Below are positions 28,929 to 37,243 of a DNA stretch of 64,000 bases, one piece after another. This DNA is from Candidatus Thiodiazotropha endoloripes (GTDB taxonomy: Bacteria; Pseudomonadota; Gammaproteobacteria; Chromatiales; Chromatiaceae). The notes under the pieces are model-generated. The model was not told the origin of the DNA and searched no databases. It saw only the letters and a list, made by a program, of their open reading frames with translations. Positions within the stretch are counted from its first letter, which is position 1; each line of letters begins with the position of its first letter. The translations under genes and the position numbers were made by a program. The stretch lies in NCBI RefSeq assembly GCF_001708965.1, contig NZ_LVJW01000006.1:744001-808000 (forward strand). Direction: 5' to 3'.

Positions 28929-29810
28929 ATGACCACGAACAAGCGGCCGCAGCAACAACATCACTACACAGTCATCGCCCAGGCGATTGAGTACATCCGC
29001 GCCAATCTCCGCCGTCAGCCCACGCTTGGCGAAATCGCATCGGCGGTCAAACTGAGTGAATACCACTTGCAGAGGGTGTTCAGTGAATGGGCGGGCATAT
29101 CGCCGAAACGGTTTCTGCAGTATCTGACCAAAGAGTATGCGCGCAACTCACTTTTGACCTCGAATGACCTGCTCAGTACAAGCCTGGCGAGCGGACTATC
29201 GGGTCCTGGCAGGCTGCACGATCTGATGGTCACCTGTGAGGCCATGAGTCCGGGCGAAATCAAACAACAGGGTCAGGGCTTGTGCATCCACTATGGATTG
29301 GCTCGATCACCTTTCGGCATCGCCATGATTGCCTGGACGGAACGGGGCATCGTCGGCTTGAGCTTTCACGACCTGGACCACCCTGAATTGAGTCATGGTC
29401 TGCAGCAGGCCTGGCCGATGGCCGAGTTGCAGCGGAACGACCTTGAGGCAGGCCAATTGATCAACAGAATCTTCAGTCGCAACCCGGAATCAGCCCGCTT
29501 TCATCTGCTGATGAAGGGTAGCAATTTTCAGATCAAGGTGTGGGAGGCACTGCTCAACATCGGCACTTCCCAGCTTATCTCCTACGCCACCATGGCACGG
29601 CTGGCCGGAACACCCAGGGCCCATCGGGCAGCCGGTAGTGCGCTTGCCGAGAATCGCATCGCTTTTCTGATCCCCTGCCATCGGGTGATCCGCTCCGATG
29701 GAGAGACAGGCATCTACCATTGGGGGGATTCGAGAAAACTGGCGCTGCTGGCCTGGGAGGCCGCACAGCGTGACAGCTTGGCTAGATCAGGCAGCGCAAC
29801 CCCTCGGTGA
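28929..29810 (+). CDS. AraC-type HTH fused to O6-methylguanine-DNA methyltransferase (Ada-like, no N-terminal Ada domain)
   Basis: DNA-alkylation repair and probable regulator. 293 residues from ATG 28929; a GTG 20 codons earlier is possible. An AraC HTH spans about 15-105 (PTLGEIASAVKLSEYHLQRV, WAGISPKRFLQYL). A methyltransferase domain follows from about 125, with acceptor cysteine C250 in IPCHRV and the preceding SYATMARLAGTPRAHRA. The N-terminal metal-binding methylphosphotriester domain of classical Ada is missing, so regulation through that domain is not expected. Its 3' end overlaps the convergent HAD gene by 29 bases. Confidence 0.9.
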   Translation: MTTNKRPQQQHHYTVIAQAIEYIRANLRRQPTLGEIASAVKLSEYHLQRVFSEWAGISPKRFLQYLTKEYARNSLLTSNDLLSTSLASGLSGPGRLHDLMVTCEAMSPGEIKQQGQGLCIHYGLARSPFGIAMIAWTERGIVGLSFHDLDHPELSHGLQQAWPMAELQRNDLEAGQLINRIFSRNPESARFHLLMKGSNFQIKVWEALLNIGTSQLISYATMARLAGTPRAHRAAGSALAENRIAFLIPCHRVIRSDGETGIYHWGDSRKLALLAWEAAQRDSLARSGSATPR

Positions 29811-30450
29811 TCTCTGAGAAATCCTCGATTGCCTGAAAATCACCACCCGCTCGCAGCGGTTGTTTCGAGTCCGGCTTGAGAATTGCCAGGATCCATTTCA
29901 GGCCATAAGCCTGGGCCGATTTGAGCACCGCCGGACTGTCATCGACAAACAGGGTGCGTTGAGGATCGAAAGGGTGCAGATTCTGCAGACGATTCCAAAA
30001 CTCCGGATGCTCTTTTGGCAGTCCCAGCTGATGGGATGAGATGACCTGATTGAAAAAACCGGCCAGGCGGGTCTTCTCCATCTTCAAGGCCAGGGTCTTC
30101 TGATGGGCATTGGTTACCAGTACACGCTCCTTACCGGCACACATCAGCTGATCGAGAAAATCGATCACATGGGGATGCACAGAGATCAGATGATCCACCT
30201 CCTCCTTGAGCAGCACGATATCCAGCTCCAACTCCCGGCTCCAGTGATCCACACAATACCAGTCGAGGGTGCCTTCGACGCTTTTGTAGCGTCCCAATAA
30301 CTCCTCTGTCGCCTCAGCCAGAGGGATACCCTTGGCCTCCGCATAACGGGCGGGCACGTACTCCAGCCAGAAATGGTTGTCGAAATGGAGGTCCAGCAGG
30401 GTGCCATCCATATCCAGTAAAACAGAGTCGATGTCATTCCAGGGAATCAT
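29782..30450 (-). CDS. yrfG: HAD-family nucleotidase, YrfG-like (GMP/IMP 5'-nucleotidase)
   Basis: Cytosolic HAD hydrolase that in E. coli dephosphorylates purine nucleotides. 222 residues, the same length as YrfG. Motif I is LLDMDGTLLDLHFDNHFW, motif II is VLVTNAHQKTLALKME, the lysine is in GLPKEHPEFW, and motif III is TLFVDDSPAVLKSA. The N-terminal sequence and the helical cap with DWYCVDHWSRELELDI follow E. coli YrfG closely. Divergent from nudE, a neighbour of yrfG in enterobacteria too. Confidence 0.9.
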   Translation of the reverse strand: MIPWNDIDSVLLDMDGTLLDLHFDNHFWLEYVPARYAEAKGIPLAEATEELLGRYKSVEGTLDWYCVDHWSRELELDIVLLKEEVDHLISVHPHVIDFLDQLMCAGKERVLVTNAHQKTLALKMEKTRLAGFFNQVISSHQLGLPKEHPEFWNRLQNLHPFDPQRTLFVDDSPAVLKSAQAYGLKWILAILKPDSKQPLRAGGDFQAIEDFSEITEGLRCLI

Positions 30451-30539
30451 AAAACTGCTCGAATTTATTAATCCGCCGACTATTGTCTCATGCCGCCCAG
30501 CTCAGCGCACGGTTTGCAATATCCTCGCAGTGCTGTTGA

Positions 30540-30579
30540 AGCCCTGAACATAACCGATTAAGGTGCCGGGTAGATAATA
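30540..30579 (+). repeat. Dispersed intergenic repeat B, copy 1
   Basis: Carries GCCCTGAACATAACC and then AAGGTGCCGGGT plus ATAATA. It is about 85% identical to 55086-55125. It sits in the yrfG/nudE divergent spacer. Confidence 0.65.
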
Positions 30580-30640
30580 CGACAACCCCTGAGCGGCGCA
30601 GGCCGCATCGATACCCTAGCGGATGATGTAATAGAGCACA

Positions 30641-31177
30641 GTGACAAAACCCAAGATAGTTTCACAGCAATTGATCGCGGAAACCCGCCTGTTTCGTGTC
30701 GAGCAGCTTGGTCTGGAGTTCGGCAATGGGGAGAAACGGGTCTACGAACGTCTGCTTGGCGGTAAAACTGGTTCAGTGCTGGTGATACCCATGCTGGATG
30801 ATGAGACCGTCCTGTTGATCCGCGAATATTCCGCCGGCAGCCAGGACTATCAACTGGCGCTACCCAAGGGTCGTATGGAACCAGGCGAGGATCCCCTGCA
30901 GGCCGCCAACCGGGAGATGCAGGAGGAGGTGGGCTATGCCGCAAAAAAGCTTGAAATACTCAAGACTTTCACCATTGCACCGGCCTACATCCAACACCAC
31001 ACCTATGCTATCCTCGCCCGGGATCTCTACCCCCAGCAACTGATCGGGGATGAGCCTGAACCCATCGAGGTAGTCCCATGGAAACTCTCCGACTGGGACA
31101 ATCTAATCGCACAACCCGATTTTACGGAGGCGCGCTCAATCGCAGCGCTCTGCCTGGCAAGGAACGTTTTGAGATGA
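30641..31177 (+). CDS. nudE: ADP compounds hydrolase NudE
   Basis: Nudix hydrolase acting on ADP-ribose, Ap3A and NADH-type substrates. 178 residues; start codon GTG at 30641. The Nudix box is complete from residue 87 (GRMEPGEDPLQAANREMQEE then VGY), matching GX5EX7REUXEEXGU. The N-terminal FRVEQLGLEFGNGEKRVYER and the FTIAPAYIQHHTYAILARDLYPQ segment are NudE-like. Its stop overlaps the cysQ start as ATGA, so the two are coupled. Confidence 0.9.
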   Translation: MTKPKIVSQQLIAETRLFRVEQLGLEFGNGEKRVYERLLGGKTGSVLVIPMLDDETVLLIREYSAGSQDYQLALPKGRMEPGEDPLQAANREMQEEVGYAAKKLEILKTFTIAPAYIQHHTYAILARDLYPQQLIGDEPEPIEVVPWKLSDWDNLIAQPDFTEARSIAALCLARNVLR

Positions 31178-31968
31178 CACTCCCGATACCGATCGATCAG
31201 CTGTTGAACCTTATCCGCGAGGCTGGAGAGGCAATCCTGGAGATCTACGATACTGAATTCGAAATCGAGACCAAACAGGACAACTCGCCGCTCACCGCGG
31301 CGGATCTGGCCGCTCACCAGCTGATCGTGTCGACACTGGAACGACTCACTCCGGAGATACCGGTACTCTCAGAAGAGTCGGCCAAAGTCCCCTTTGCCAG
31401 CAGAAGCAGCTGGCAGCGCTATTGGCTGATCGACCCCTTGGACGGCACCCGTGAGTTCGTCAAAAGAAACGGGGAGTTCACCGTCAATATCGCCCTCATC
31501 GACGGCCACAGGCCCAGCTTCGGTGCGGTCTATGCCCCGGTCATCAAGACCCTCTATTACGGTATTCCGGGACAGAGCGCCAGCAAACAGATCGGTAACC
31601 AGCCGCCGCAGAGGATCAGCGTGACAGCCAACTGTCAGAAACCGGCCCGGGTGGCCGGCAGCCGGTCCCACGCCGGGGACTCCCTGCAGCGCTTTCTCGA
31701 CAATCTGGGGGAACATGAACTGGTCAGCATGGGCAGTTCACTCAAACTCTGCCTGGTCGCGGAAGGCATGGCCGATATCTACCCCCGTTTGGGGCCAACC
31801 TCTGAGTGGGATACCGGGGCGGCACAGGCGGTTGTTGAGGCAGCTGGCGGACAGGTCACAACATTGGAGGGTGAGACACTCAGCTACAACACCAAGGATT
31901 CACTCTTGAATCCTCACTTTCTGGCGTTTGGCGACAGTAGCGTTGAATGGAGTGGCTATCTCGGCTGA
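31174..31968 (+). CDS. cysQ: 3'(2'),5'-bisphosphate nucleotidase CysQ
   Basis: Converts 3'-phosphoadenosine 5'-phosphate to AMP, removing the by-product of sulfate assimilation; Mg-dependent inositol-monophosphatase fold. 264 residues from ATG 31174; the longer frame upstream lies inside nudE. Metal-site motifs: SPLTAADLAAH, LSEES, WLIDPLDGTREFVKRNGEFT and EWDTGAAQAVVEAAGG. The nudE-cysQ pair recurs in gammaproteobacteria, both acting on nucleotide by-products. Confidence 0.94.
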   Translation: MTLPIPIDQLLNLIREAGEAILEIYDTEFEIETKQDNSPLTAADLAAHQLIVSTLERLTPEIPVLSEESAKVPFASRSSWQRYWLIDPLDGTREFVKRNGEFTVNIALIDGHRPSFGAVYAPVIKTLYYGIPGQSASKQIGNQPPQRISVTANCQKPARVAGSRSHAGDSLQRFLDNLGEHELVSMGSSLKLCLVAEGMADIYPRLGPTSEWDTGAAQAVVEAAGGQVTTLEGETLSYNTKDSLLNPHFLAFGDSSVEWSGYLG

Positions 31969-31991
31969 GCGTCGAGGGATTATCAATTCAG

Positions 31992-32019
31992 ACGGGTTCC
32001 CACTACTCCGGGAACCCGT
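31992..32019. terminator. Hairpin between convergent cysQ and the 32042 gene
   Basis: Perfect 10-bp stem ACGGGTTCCC (31992-32001) and its complement (32010-32019) with an 8-base loop. No U-tract on either side, but its placement between two convergent stops suggests a shared terminator. Confidence 0.65.
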
Positions 32020-32041
32020 AACCGAACGCACGGAATCCGTT

Positions 32042-32593
32042 CTACTGATCGATATCCTTGATTGGAAAGGCTTTGGCAAAAGCCTTCAACTCATTCAGTG
32101 AGGCGGTATCGGAGGAGAGATTGATCATACCCTGGGTCATCTTCAGACCGATCAGGATCTCATTGTTTCTACCCTCTTCCATCACCATGCCGGTATAGCG
32201 TCCCAGACGGATCTTTTTGCCACCACCGGCCAGCCCCATCTGGCTGAACATCGCCCCCATGCCACTGATACCGCTGTTGTAACTCACCTTAATGTATTTA
32301 TTGCCTTTACTGTACTCGGTCTCAATCATCGACATGCCCATGGCTTTTTGCTTTGAAACCTCACCCCGTTGCCAACCGGCCACCTGTTTGGCAAAACGAT
32401 CACCCTTTTGCGACTGCTGAATCTGCTCCAGGGATTCCAGGCACCATTTAGCCTCCTCCACGGCACCCGCTACATCATTATCCTGGTAGAGTTTTGCCGC
32501 TTGCTTACAGTAGGCTGCCGGATCCCCCTCAGCCTTTGCGGAGATGGATGTGAAGAGCGCCAAAGTTGCCACATAAATTGCAGTTTTTTTCAT
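32042..32593 (-). CDS. Exported protein of unknown function
   Basis: 183 residues. A signal peptide MKKTAIYVATLALFTSISAKA cleaves before EGDPAAYC. The mature part has two cysteines (CKQAAKLYQD and AKWCLESLEQ) that could form a disulfide, an amphipathic TPR-like helical region (residues 25-75), then a Gly/Met-rich stretch (ISGMGAMFSQMGLAGGGKKI) and a beta-rich end. I do not recognise the family. GGAGA precedes the ATG at good spacing, so the gene looks genuinely expressed. It stands alone, convergent with cysQ. Confidence 0.75.
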   Translation of the reverse strand: MKKTAIYVATLALFTSISAKAEGDPAAYCKQAAKLYQDNDVAGAVEEAKWCLESLEQIQQSQKGDRFAKQVAGWQRGEVSKQKAMGMSMIETEYSKGNKYIKVSYNSGISGMGAMFSQMGLAGGGKKIRLGRYTGMVMEEGRNNEILIGLKMTQGMINLSSDTASLNELKAFAKAFPIKDIDQ

Positions 32594-32983
32594 CTTTAAT
32601 ATTCTCCATACCGACCTTACAGAGCCAGACAGGCTGCAGTAAGGCTACTACCCTAATTTATAAATTTCTGACAGCGAGGCATGCCCAATCGATGGCCCTG
32701 AACGGCAACCCCCTCTCTCACGGAACGATAGCCAATTCAGACATCAAATACCAATACCTGTTCAGATTTTCCGTTCTGTCAGCTAGACTGAAGGGATATC
32801 AATAAAGAGCATCCAGGGTATCAGAGGCTCGATCCACCACAGGAATGGCGCCGGATTGATAATAAACCCGTCAGTGCTCACAAATAAGATGTCCCATCAC
32901 ACCACAATACCCGATTGGGTTTCGGTTATTTTTGGTGCCGATGGAAATAGAAACGCTCCGGGCTCCAACATGAGCCAAGATCT
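32594..32983. other. Divergent intergenic region, no gene seen
   Basis: 390 bases between two divergent exported-protein genes. Small ACCC-GATT-GGGT stem near 32908-32919. I found no convincing promoter hexamers or coding frame. Confidence 0.45.
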
Positions 32984-34018
32984 ATGACCAAGCGACGCAG
33001 AATACTATTGCTGACCCTATGGGTATCCCTGCTACTCATCCCATACCATCAACTCTTCGCCATCGAATCCGAAGATGATGTCTATGCATTCGACGACTTC
33101 CCCTTGGAAGATCTGCTGCAATACCCGGATTGGTTCAAAAAGAGTTTTCTCGATCTGCCGGCAGATCTAGAGGAAGCCGTGGAGGATGACAAAAAAGGTA
33201 TTGTTCTCTACTTTGGCCAAAAACGCTGCGCCTATTGCAAGATGCTGCTGGAGGTCAACTTCGGTCTCAGTGACATCACCACCTACACCCGCCGCCACTT
33301 CGATATCATTCCCATCGATATCTGGAGTAGTGAAGAGCTGACCACCTTGAGCGGGGAGACCCTCACGCAAAGGGATTTTGCCCTGCGTGAGAAGACCAAT
33401 TTCACCCCATCACTGATCTTTTTCAATCAACAGGGTGATGAGGTACTACGGCTGCGTGGCTACTACCCTCCCTATCAGTTTCGTGCGGCCCTGGAGTATG
33501 TTGCCGATCGACACTATCGTAACGAGAGCTTTCCTGACTACCTGGCAAGAGGTGAGGCGAGTACAGCGTTTGAAGCGGGTGACCTCAATGAAGAGAAGTT
33601 TTTCATCCCCCCGCCTCACAATCTCGACCGCAGCCGTTTCCCGGGTCAACGCCCACTGGTGGTGTTTTTCGAACAGGGTAACTGCCATGCCTGTGATGTA
33701 CTGCATGGCCAGCCTTTGAGGGATCCGGCAATCAACAAACTGGTCAGATCATTCGATAATGTACAACTCGATATTCGCTCCGAAACTCCCATCATCACCC
33801 CGGATGGCGAAAAGACCAATGCCAGCCAATGGGCCAAACAACTGGGACTCTTCTACACCCCCTCGCTGCTGTTCTTCGATGAACAGGGCAATGAGATCAT
33901 CCGGGTCGATTCGGTGGTGCGTTTCTACCGACTACGCAATGTGATCAGTTACATCACCAGCCGCGGCTACATCAATCAGCCTGACTATCAACTCTGGCGC
34001 GTTGGCAGCGGCCTCTGA
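32984..34018 (+). CDS. Exported protein with two tandem thioredoxin folds (SoxW-like)
   Basis: Probable periplasmic thiol-disulfide reductase. 344 residues. N-terminal signal MTKRRRILLLTLWVSLLLIP. The first thioredoxin fold (about 55-175) has CAYC at C82-C85 (YFGQKRCAYCKML) and cis-Pro P142 in NFTPSLIFF. The second (about 210-330) has CHAC at C234-C237 and its own cis-Pro in FYTPSLLFF. Both halves also share the pattern DEQGNE/DEVLRLRG, showing an internal duplication. SoxW-type proteins reduce sulfur-oxidation partners, but no sox gene is adjacent, so the partner is unknown. Confidence 0.85.
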   Translation: MTKRRRILLLTLWVSLLLIPYHQLFAIESEDDVYAFDDFPLEDLLQYPDWFKKSFLDLPADLEEAVEDDKKGIVLYFGQKRCAYCKMLLEVNFGLSDITTYTRRHFDIIPIDIWSSEELTTLSGETLTQRDFALREKTNFTPSLIFFNQQGDEVLRLRGYYPPYQFRAALEYVADRHYRNESFPDYLARGEASTAFEAGDLNEEKFFIPPPHNLDRSRFPGQRPLVVFFEQGNCHACDVLHGQPLRDPAINKLVRSFDNVQLDIRSETPIITPDGEKTNASQWAKQLGLFYTPSLLFFDEQGNEIIRVDSVVRFYRLRNVISYITSRGYINQPDYQLWRVGSGL

Positions 34019-34029
34019 ACAACGCATAT

Positions 34030-34086
34030 TATTAACCCGGCGCCCCAGAACCCCTGCAAGTGAACTATTGGATCGCCGGGTTAATA
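34030..34086. repeat. Perfect 13-bp inverted repeat (repeat B-related)
   Basis: TATTAACCCGGCG at 34030-34042 and its exact complement at 34074-34086 enclose 31 bases. The arm resembles the end of repeat B (ACCCGGCACC). It lies between the thioredoxin-like gene and the GGDEF gene and may also terminate the former, though no U-tract follows. Confidence 0.7.
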
Positions 34087-34146
34087 GACCTCAAGATCAC
34101 CTCTAACTGGCCGATACTCCACCCAGGTGGCGATTGCGAAACGTAA

Positions 34147-35289
34147 ATGGATCTTAAAGAAGAAAACCGAATCCTACGTCTCCGTTTGAAAGAACTGACC
34201 CGTAAGGCTGTGGAGAACCAGGAGACCCTGGGGCGTTTCTATGCCCGGGAGCTTGAACTGCTTAGCGCCGAAACCCTGGGCGAACTATTGAGCGGTATGA
34301 GCGAAGGCCTGCTCGCCTCGTTTGAGGTCGACGATATTCAGTTACTGATGCTGGATCCCGACCACGAGATTCGACACCTGCTGAGTAACAACGGCATTCC
34401 TGTCGATGCGTTCCCCTACGTCCGCTTCGTGGATGACCTGGGTGTTATCAATCAGCGCTTTCTTCGACTGAAGAGCCCTTGGCTGGGTCCGTTTCTCACG
34501 CCGGAATACAACAATCTGTTTGATCAGCCGAGGAACCTTAAAAGCATCGCCATTCTGCCACTGATCTGCAGTGGCCAACTGGTAGGCAGTATCAATCTGG
34601 GCAGCCAGGACGCAAACCGGTTTACCCGACAGCATGCGACAGACTTTCTCGCCCGCCTGGCCACTATCTGTGGTGTCTGCCTGGAAAACGTCACCAACCG
34701 GGAACGTCTTCTGATCAGCGGCCTCACCGACCCGCTCACTGAACTGCACAACCGTCGCTATCTGGATCGGCGCCTGGAAGAGGAGCTCTCCCGGGCCAGC
34801 CGTTATCGCCAGCCGCTCAGCTGTCTGTTTATCGATGCCGACCATTTCAAACGGATCAATGACAACTATGGTCACCCGGCCGGGGACCAGGTGTTGAGAG
34901 AGTTGGCAAAACGTATCCGCTCCCAGTTACGCGCCAGTGATGTTGCCACCCGTTACGGTGGTGAGGAGTTCGCCATTCTGCTACCTCAGACCAACCTGTC
35001 AGAGGCACTGCTGCTGGCAGAGCGGATTCGCCTTGAGGTCAATTCACATCCGATCTATCTGGACCAGGGAGTGAGCTTGCAGTTGAGTGTCTCCATCGGG
35101 GTCAGCGAAACCCTGCCAATGCTGGGAAAGAGCCATCACAAAGAGCTGGGCAACCACCTTCTGGCCTGCGCCGACCAGGCCCTCTACATTGCCAAATCGA
35201 ATGGCAGAAACCGGATTGAACATGAAGTCCCGGAGGGGTTGGAAAAGCACCCTGACAAAGGCTCGCTGGATAAGAAAAAAGGGGCCTAG
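34147..35289 (+). CDS. Diguanylate cyclase with N-terminal GAF (DUF484-like) sensor
   Basis: Synthesises c-di-GMP from GTP. 380 residues, no TM or signal, so cytosolic. An N-terminal coiled coil (about 1-45) leads to a GAF/DUF484-like region (about 50-185) and a GGDEF domain (about 195-355). The active site is RYGGEEFAILL, with the metal-binding DADHFKRINDNYGHPAGD. The product-inhibition I-site RxxD is present (RASD, five residues before GGEEF), so it should be active and feedback-inhibited. DUF484-type GAF domains accompany xerC in other bacteria; here the gene stands alone. Confidence 0.9.
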   Translation: MDLKEENRILRLRLKELTRKAVENQETLGRFYARELELLSAETLGELLSGMSEGLLASFEVDDIQLLMLDPDHEIRHLLSNNGIPVDAFPYVRFVDDLGVINQRFLRLKSPWLGPFLTPEYNNLFDQPRNLKSIAILPLICSGQLVGSINLGSQDANRFTRQHATDFLARLATICGVCLENVTNRERLLISGLTDPLTELHNRRYLDRRLEEELSRASRYRQPLSCLFIDADHFKRINDNYGHPAGDQVLRELAKRIRSQLRASDVATRYGGEEFAILLPQTNLSEALLLAERIRLEVNSHPIYLDQGVSLQLSVSIGVSETLPMLGKSHHKELGNHLLACADQALYIAKSNGRNRIEHEVPEGLEKHPDKGSLDKKKGA

Positions 35290-35378
35290 AGAGAGGTTGC
35301 AGTCAATCCGGGTAAGACACCCGATCCATAGCCAATTCCACTCATGGGCATCTCCTTTGCCCATCATTCAGCCTACGA

Positions 35379-35624
35379 CTAATCTTCCACCTGTTTATGG
35401 CTACCGTCGCAATAGGGTGGTGTTTTGGTCTGTTTGCAGCGGCAGAGCCAGGCTTCACCGTTTTTCTCCGCCTTGAAACCAAGAGGCTCGATGCCGGTAC
35501 CGCGATGCGAACCGTCACAAAATGGCTGACTGTCAGACCGTCCACAGGCACACCACCAATACTCTTTGCCAGCCACGAGATCCGCATCGATCGGTTGTTT
35601 GGCCGCTACTACAGGTTTATCCAT
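35379..35624 (-). CDS. Tandem CDGSH iron-sulfur protein
   Basis: 81-residue cytosolic protein with two CDGSH motifs: WCACGRSDSQPFCDGSH (about 24-40) and CRCKQTKTPPYCDGSH (about 61-76). Each has the three Cys and one His that bind a [2Fe-2S] cluster in mitoNEET-type proteins. A strong GAGGAG precedes the ATG. Role in redox or iron handling is not established for the bacterial tandem forms. Confidence 0.9.
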   Translation of the reverse strand: MDKPVVAAKQPIDADLVAGKEYWWCACGRSDSQPFCDGSHRGTGIEPLGFKAEKNGEAWLCRCKQTKTPPYCDGSHKQVED

Positions 35625-35951
35625 CGTTTACTCCTCTGTTATAACCGGAGGCATACAACCAGTGATTCTTGTCATAAGTGATGATTGTATGCCTTATCCC
35701 TAGGGGATAAGCGGTTTTAGTGTAAGGATTTGTTAACACGAACCCAATGGGATCCGAGCTGACAGGCCCCGGGAATCTCCATAGTTATCATATCGGACAG
35801 CGAAAGAAAATGGCTCATTGGCCTGATATTACTGTTCGGTAACAATAGGATTTAAATTCGATAAAGCAGCTGCCGATCACATCCGGAGCATTATCCCGAC
35901 GGACTAATATCTGTTAATCTCTGCATCCCGAATCAACAGACAGCTTACTTT
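35625..35951. other. Intergenic region upstream of bioA
   Basis: 327 bases between the divergent CDGSH and bioA genes. It contains a repeat A copy (35727-35770). I looked for a BirA-like operator ahead of bioA and saw none. Confidence 0.5.
35727..35770 (+). repeat. Dispersed intergenic repeat A, copy upstream of bioA
   Basis: GGATTTGTTAACACGAACCC begins the copy, followed by AATGGGATCC and a short second arm with GACAGGCCCC. It is diverged relative to the 5640-5718 copy. Confidence 0.6.
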
Positions 35952-37241
35952 ATGAGTAATAGTGAAGACTGGATAGCCTTCGACAAAGCGCATGTTTGGC
36001 ACCCATACAGTGCAATTGGAGCCGATCTACCGGTCTATCCTGTGGTATCCGCAGACGGTGTGCGAATCACACTGGCTGATGGCAGAGAGTTAATCGATGG
36101 CATGTCCTCCTGGTGGTGTGCGATCCACGGCTATAACCATCCACAGATGAATCGGGCGGTCGCCGAGCAGGCCGAACAGTTGGCCCATGTGATGTTCGGT
36201 GGCCTGACCCATCAACCTGCCACGGATCTGGCCAGAAAACTCATCGAAATCACACCGGAATCCCTGCAGACCGTATTTTTCTCCGATTCGGGCTCCGTCT
36301 CGGTAGAGGTCGCTATGAAAATGGCCATCCAGTACTGGCATGACAAGGGACAACCGGGAAAACAGCGCTTTCTGACCATCCGCAAGGGGTATCATGGCGA
36401 CACCTTCGGTGCCATGTCTCTCTGTGATCCGCAAACCGGGATGCACAGTCTGTTTTCTGAAATCCTGCCTAAACAGCACTTTGCCGATGCACCGACCTGC
36501 TATTTTGGACACCCCTGCAAAGGGGATGGGGCAAAAGGATTGACCGAAAAGCTGGAGCAACATCACCATGAGATTGCCGCTCTGGTGCTTGAGCCGATTG
36601 TGCAGGGTGTTGGGGGCATGCGCTTCTACTCGTTGGAGTACCTCAAGGAAGTACGTCGTCTCTGTGATCAGTTCGGGGTATTGCTGATCCTCGACGAGAT
36701 TGCTACCGGGTTTGGCCGCACCGGCAAACTGTTTGCCTGTGAATATGCGGATGTTACACCGGACATCATGTGTGTCGGTAAATCACTCACCGGCGGCTAT
36801 ATGAGCCTGGCCGCCACCCTCACCACTGAGGAGATCAGCCAGACCATCAGTGGTGGAGATCCGGGACTGTTTATGCATGGCCCAACCTTCATGGCCAATC
36901 CACTGGCCTGCCGGGCGGCGCTGACCAGCATCGATCTGTTGCTGAACTCCCCCTGGCAGGAACGGATCAAAAACATTGAGCAACGACTCCAGCAGGGACT
37001 CTCCCCATGCCGGGAACTGCCCCAGGTTGAAGAGGTGCGGGTACTCGGTGCGATCGGTGTTGTGGAACTGAAGAAACCGGTGGAGATGAAACATATTCAA
37101 CAATGCTTCGTTGATGCAGGCGTCTGGATCCGTCCGTTCGGCAAACTGGTCTACCTGATGCCACCCTTCATCATCGACGATGAAGATCTGAACAAACTCA
37201 CCTCGGTGGTGTTTGATGTTGTTGAGCGTTGTCCTATTTGA
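35952..37241 (+). CDS. bioA: Adenosylmethionine-8-amino-7-oxononanoate aminotransferase
   Basis: PLP aminotransferase making 7,8-diaminononanoate in biotin synthesis, with SAM as amino donor. 429 residues, typical. Motifs: VWHPYSAIG near the N-terminus, GMSSWWCAIHGYNHP, FFSDSGSVSVEVAMKMA, YHGDTFGAMS, the PLP Asp in LLILDEIATGFGRTGKLFACE and the Schiff-base lysine in CVGKSLTGGY. Unlinked from the other bio genes; its 3' end is two bases from convergent apbE. Confidence 0.96.
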   Translation: MSNSEDWIAFDKAHVWHPYSAIGADLPVYPVVSADGVRITLADGRELIDGMSSWWCAIHGYNHPQMNRAVAEQAEQLAHVMFGGLTHQPATDLARKLIEITPESLQTVFFSDSGSVSVEVAMKMAIQYWHDKGQPGKQRFLTIRKGYHGDTFGAMSLCDPQTGMHSLFSEILPKQHFADAPTCYFGHPCKGDGAKGLTEKLEQHHHEIAALVLEPIVQGVGGMRFYSLEYLKEVRRLCDQFGVLLILDEIATGFGRTGKLFACEYADVTPDIMCVGKSLTGGYMSLAATLTTEEISQTISGGDPGLFMHGPTFMANPLACRAALTSIDLLLNSPWQERIKNIEQRLQQGLSPCRELPQVEEVRVLGAIGVVELKKPVEMKHIQQCFVDAGVWIRPFGKLVYLMPPFIIDDEDLNKLTSVVFDVVERCPI

Positions 37242-37243
37242 TT

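Noticed and set aside
35700-35951. BirA operator upstream of bioA
   Set aside because: The expected TTGTAAACC half-sites were not found. The TTTGTAAA palindrome at 54698 is beside an unrelated operon.
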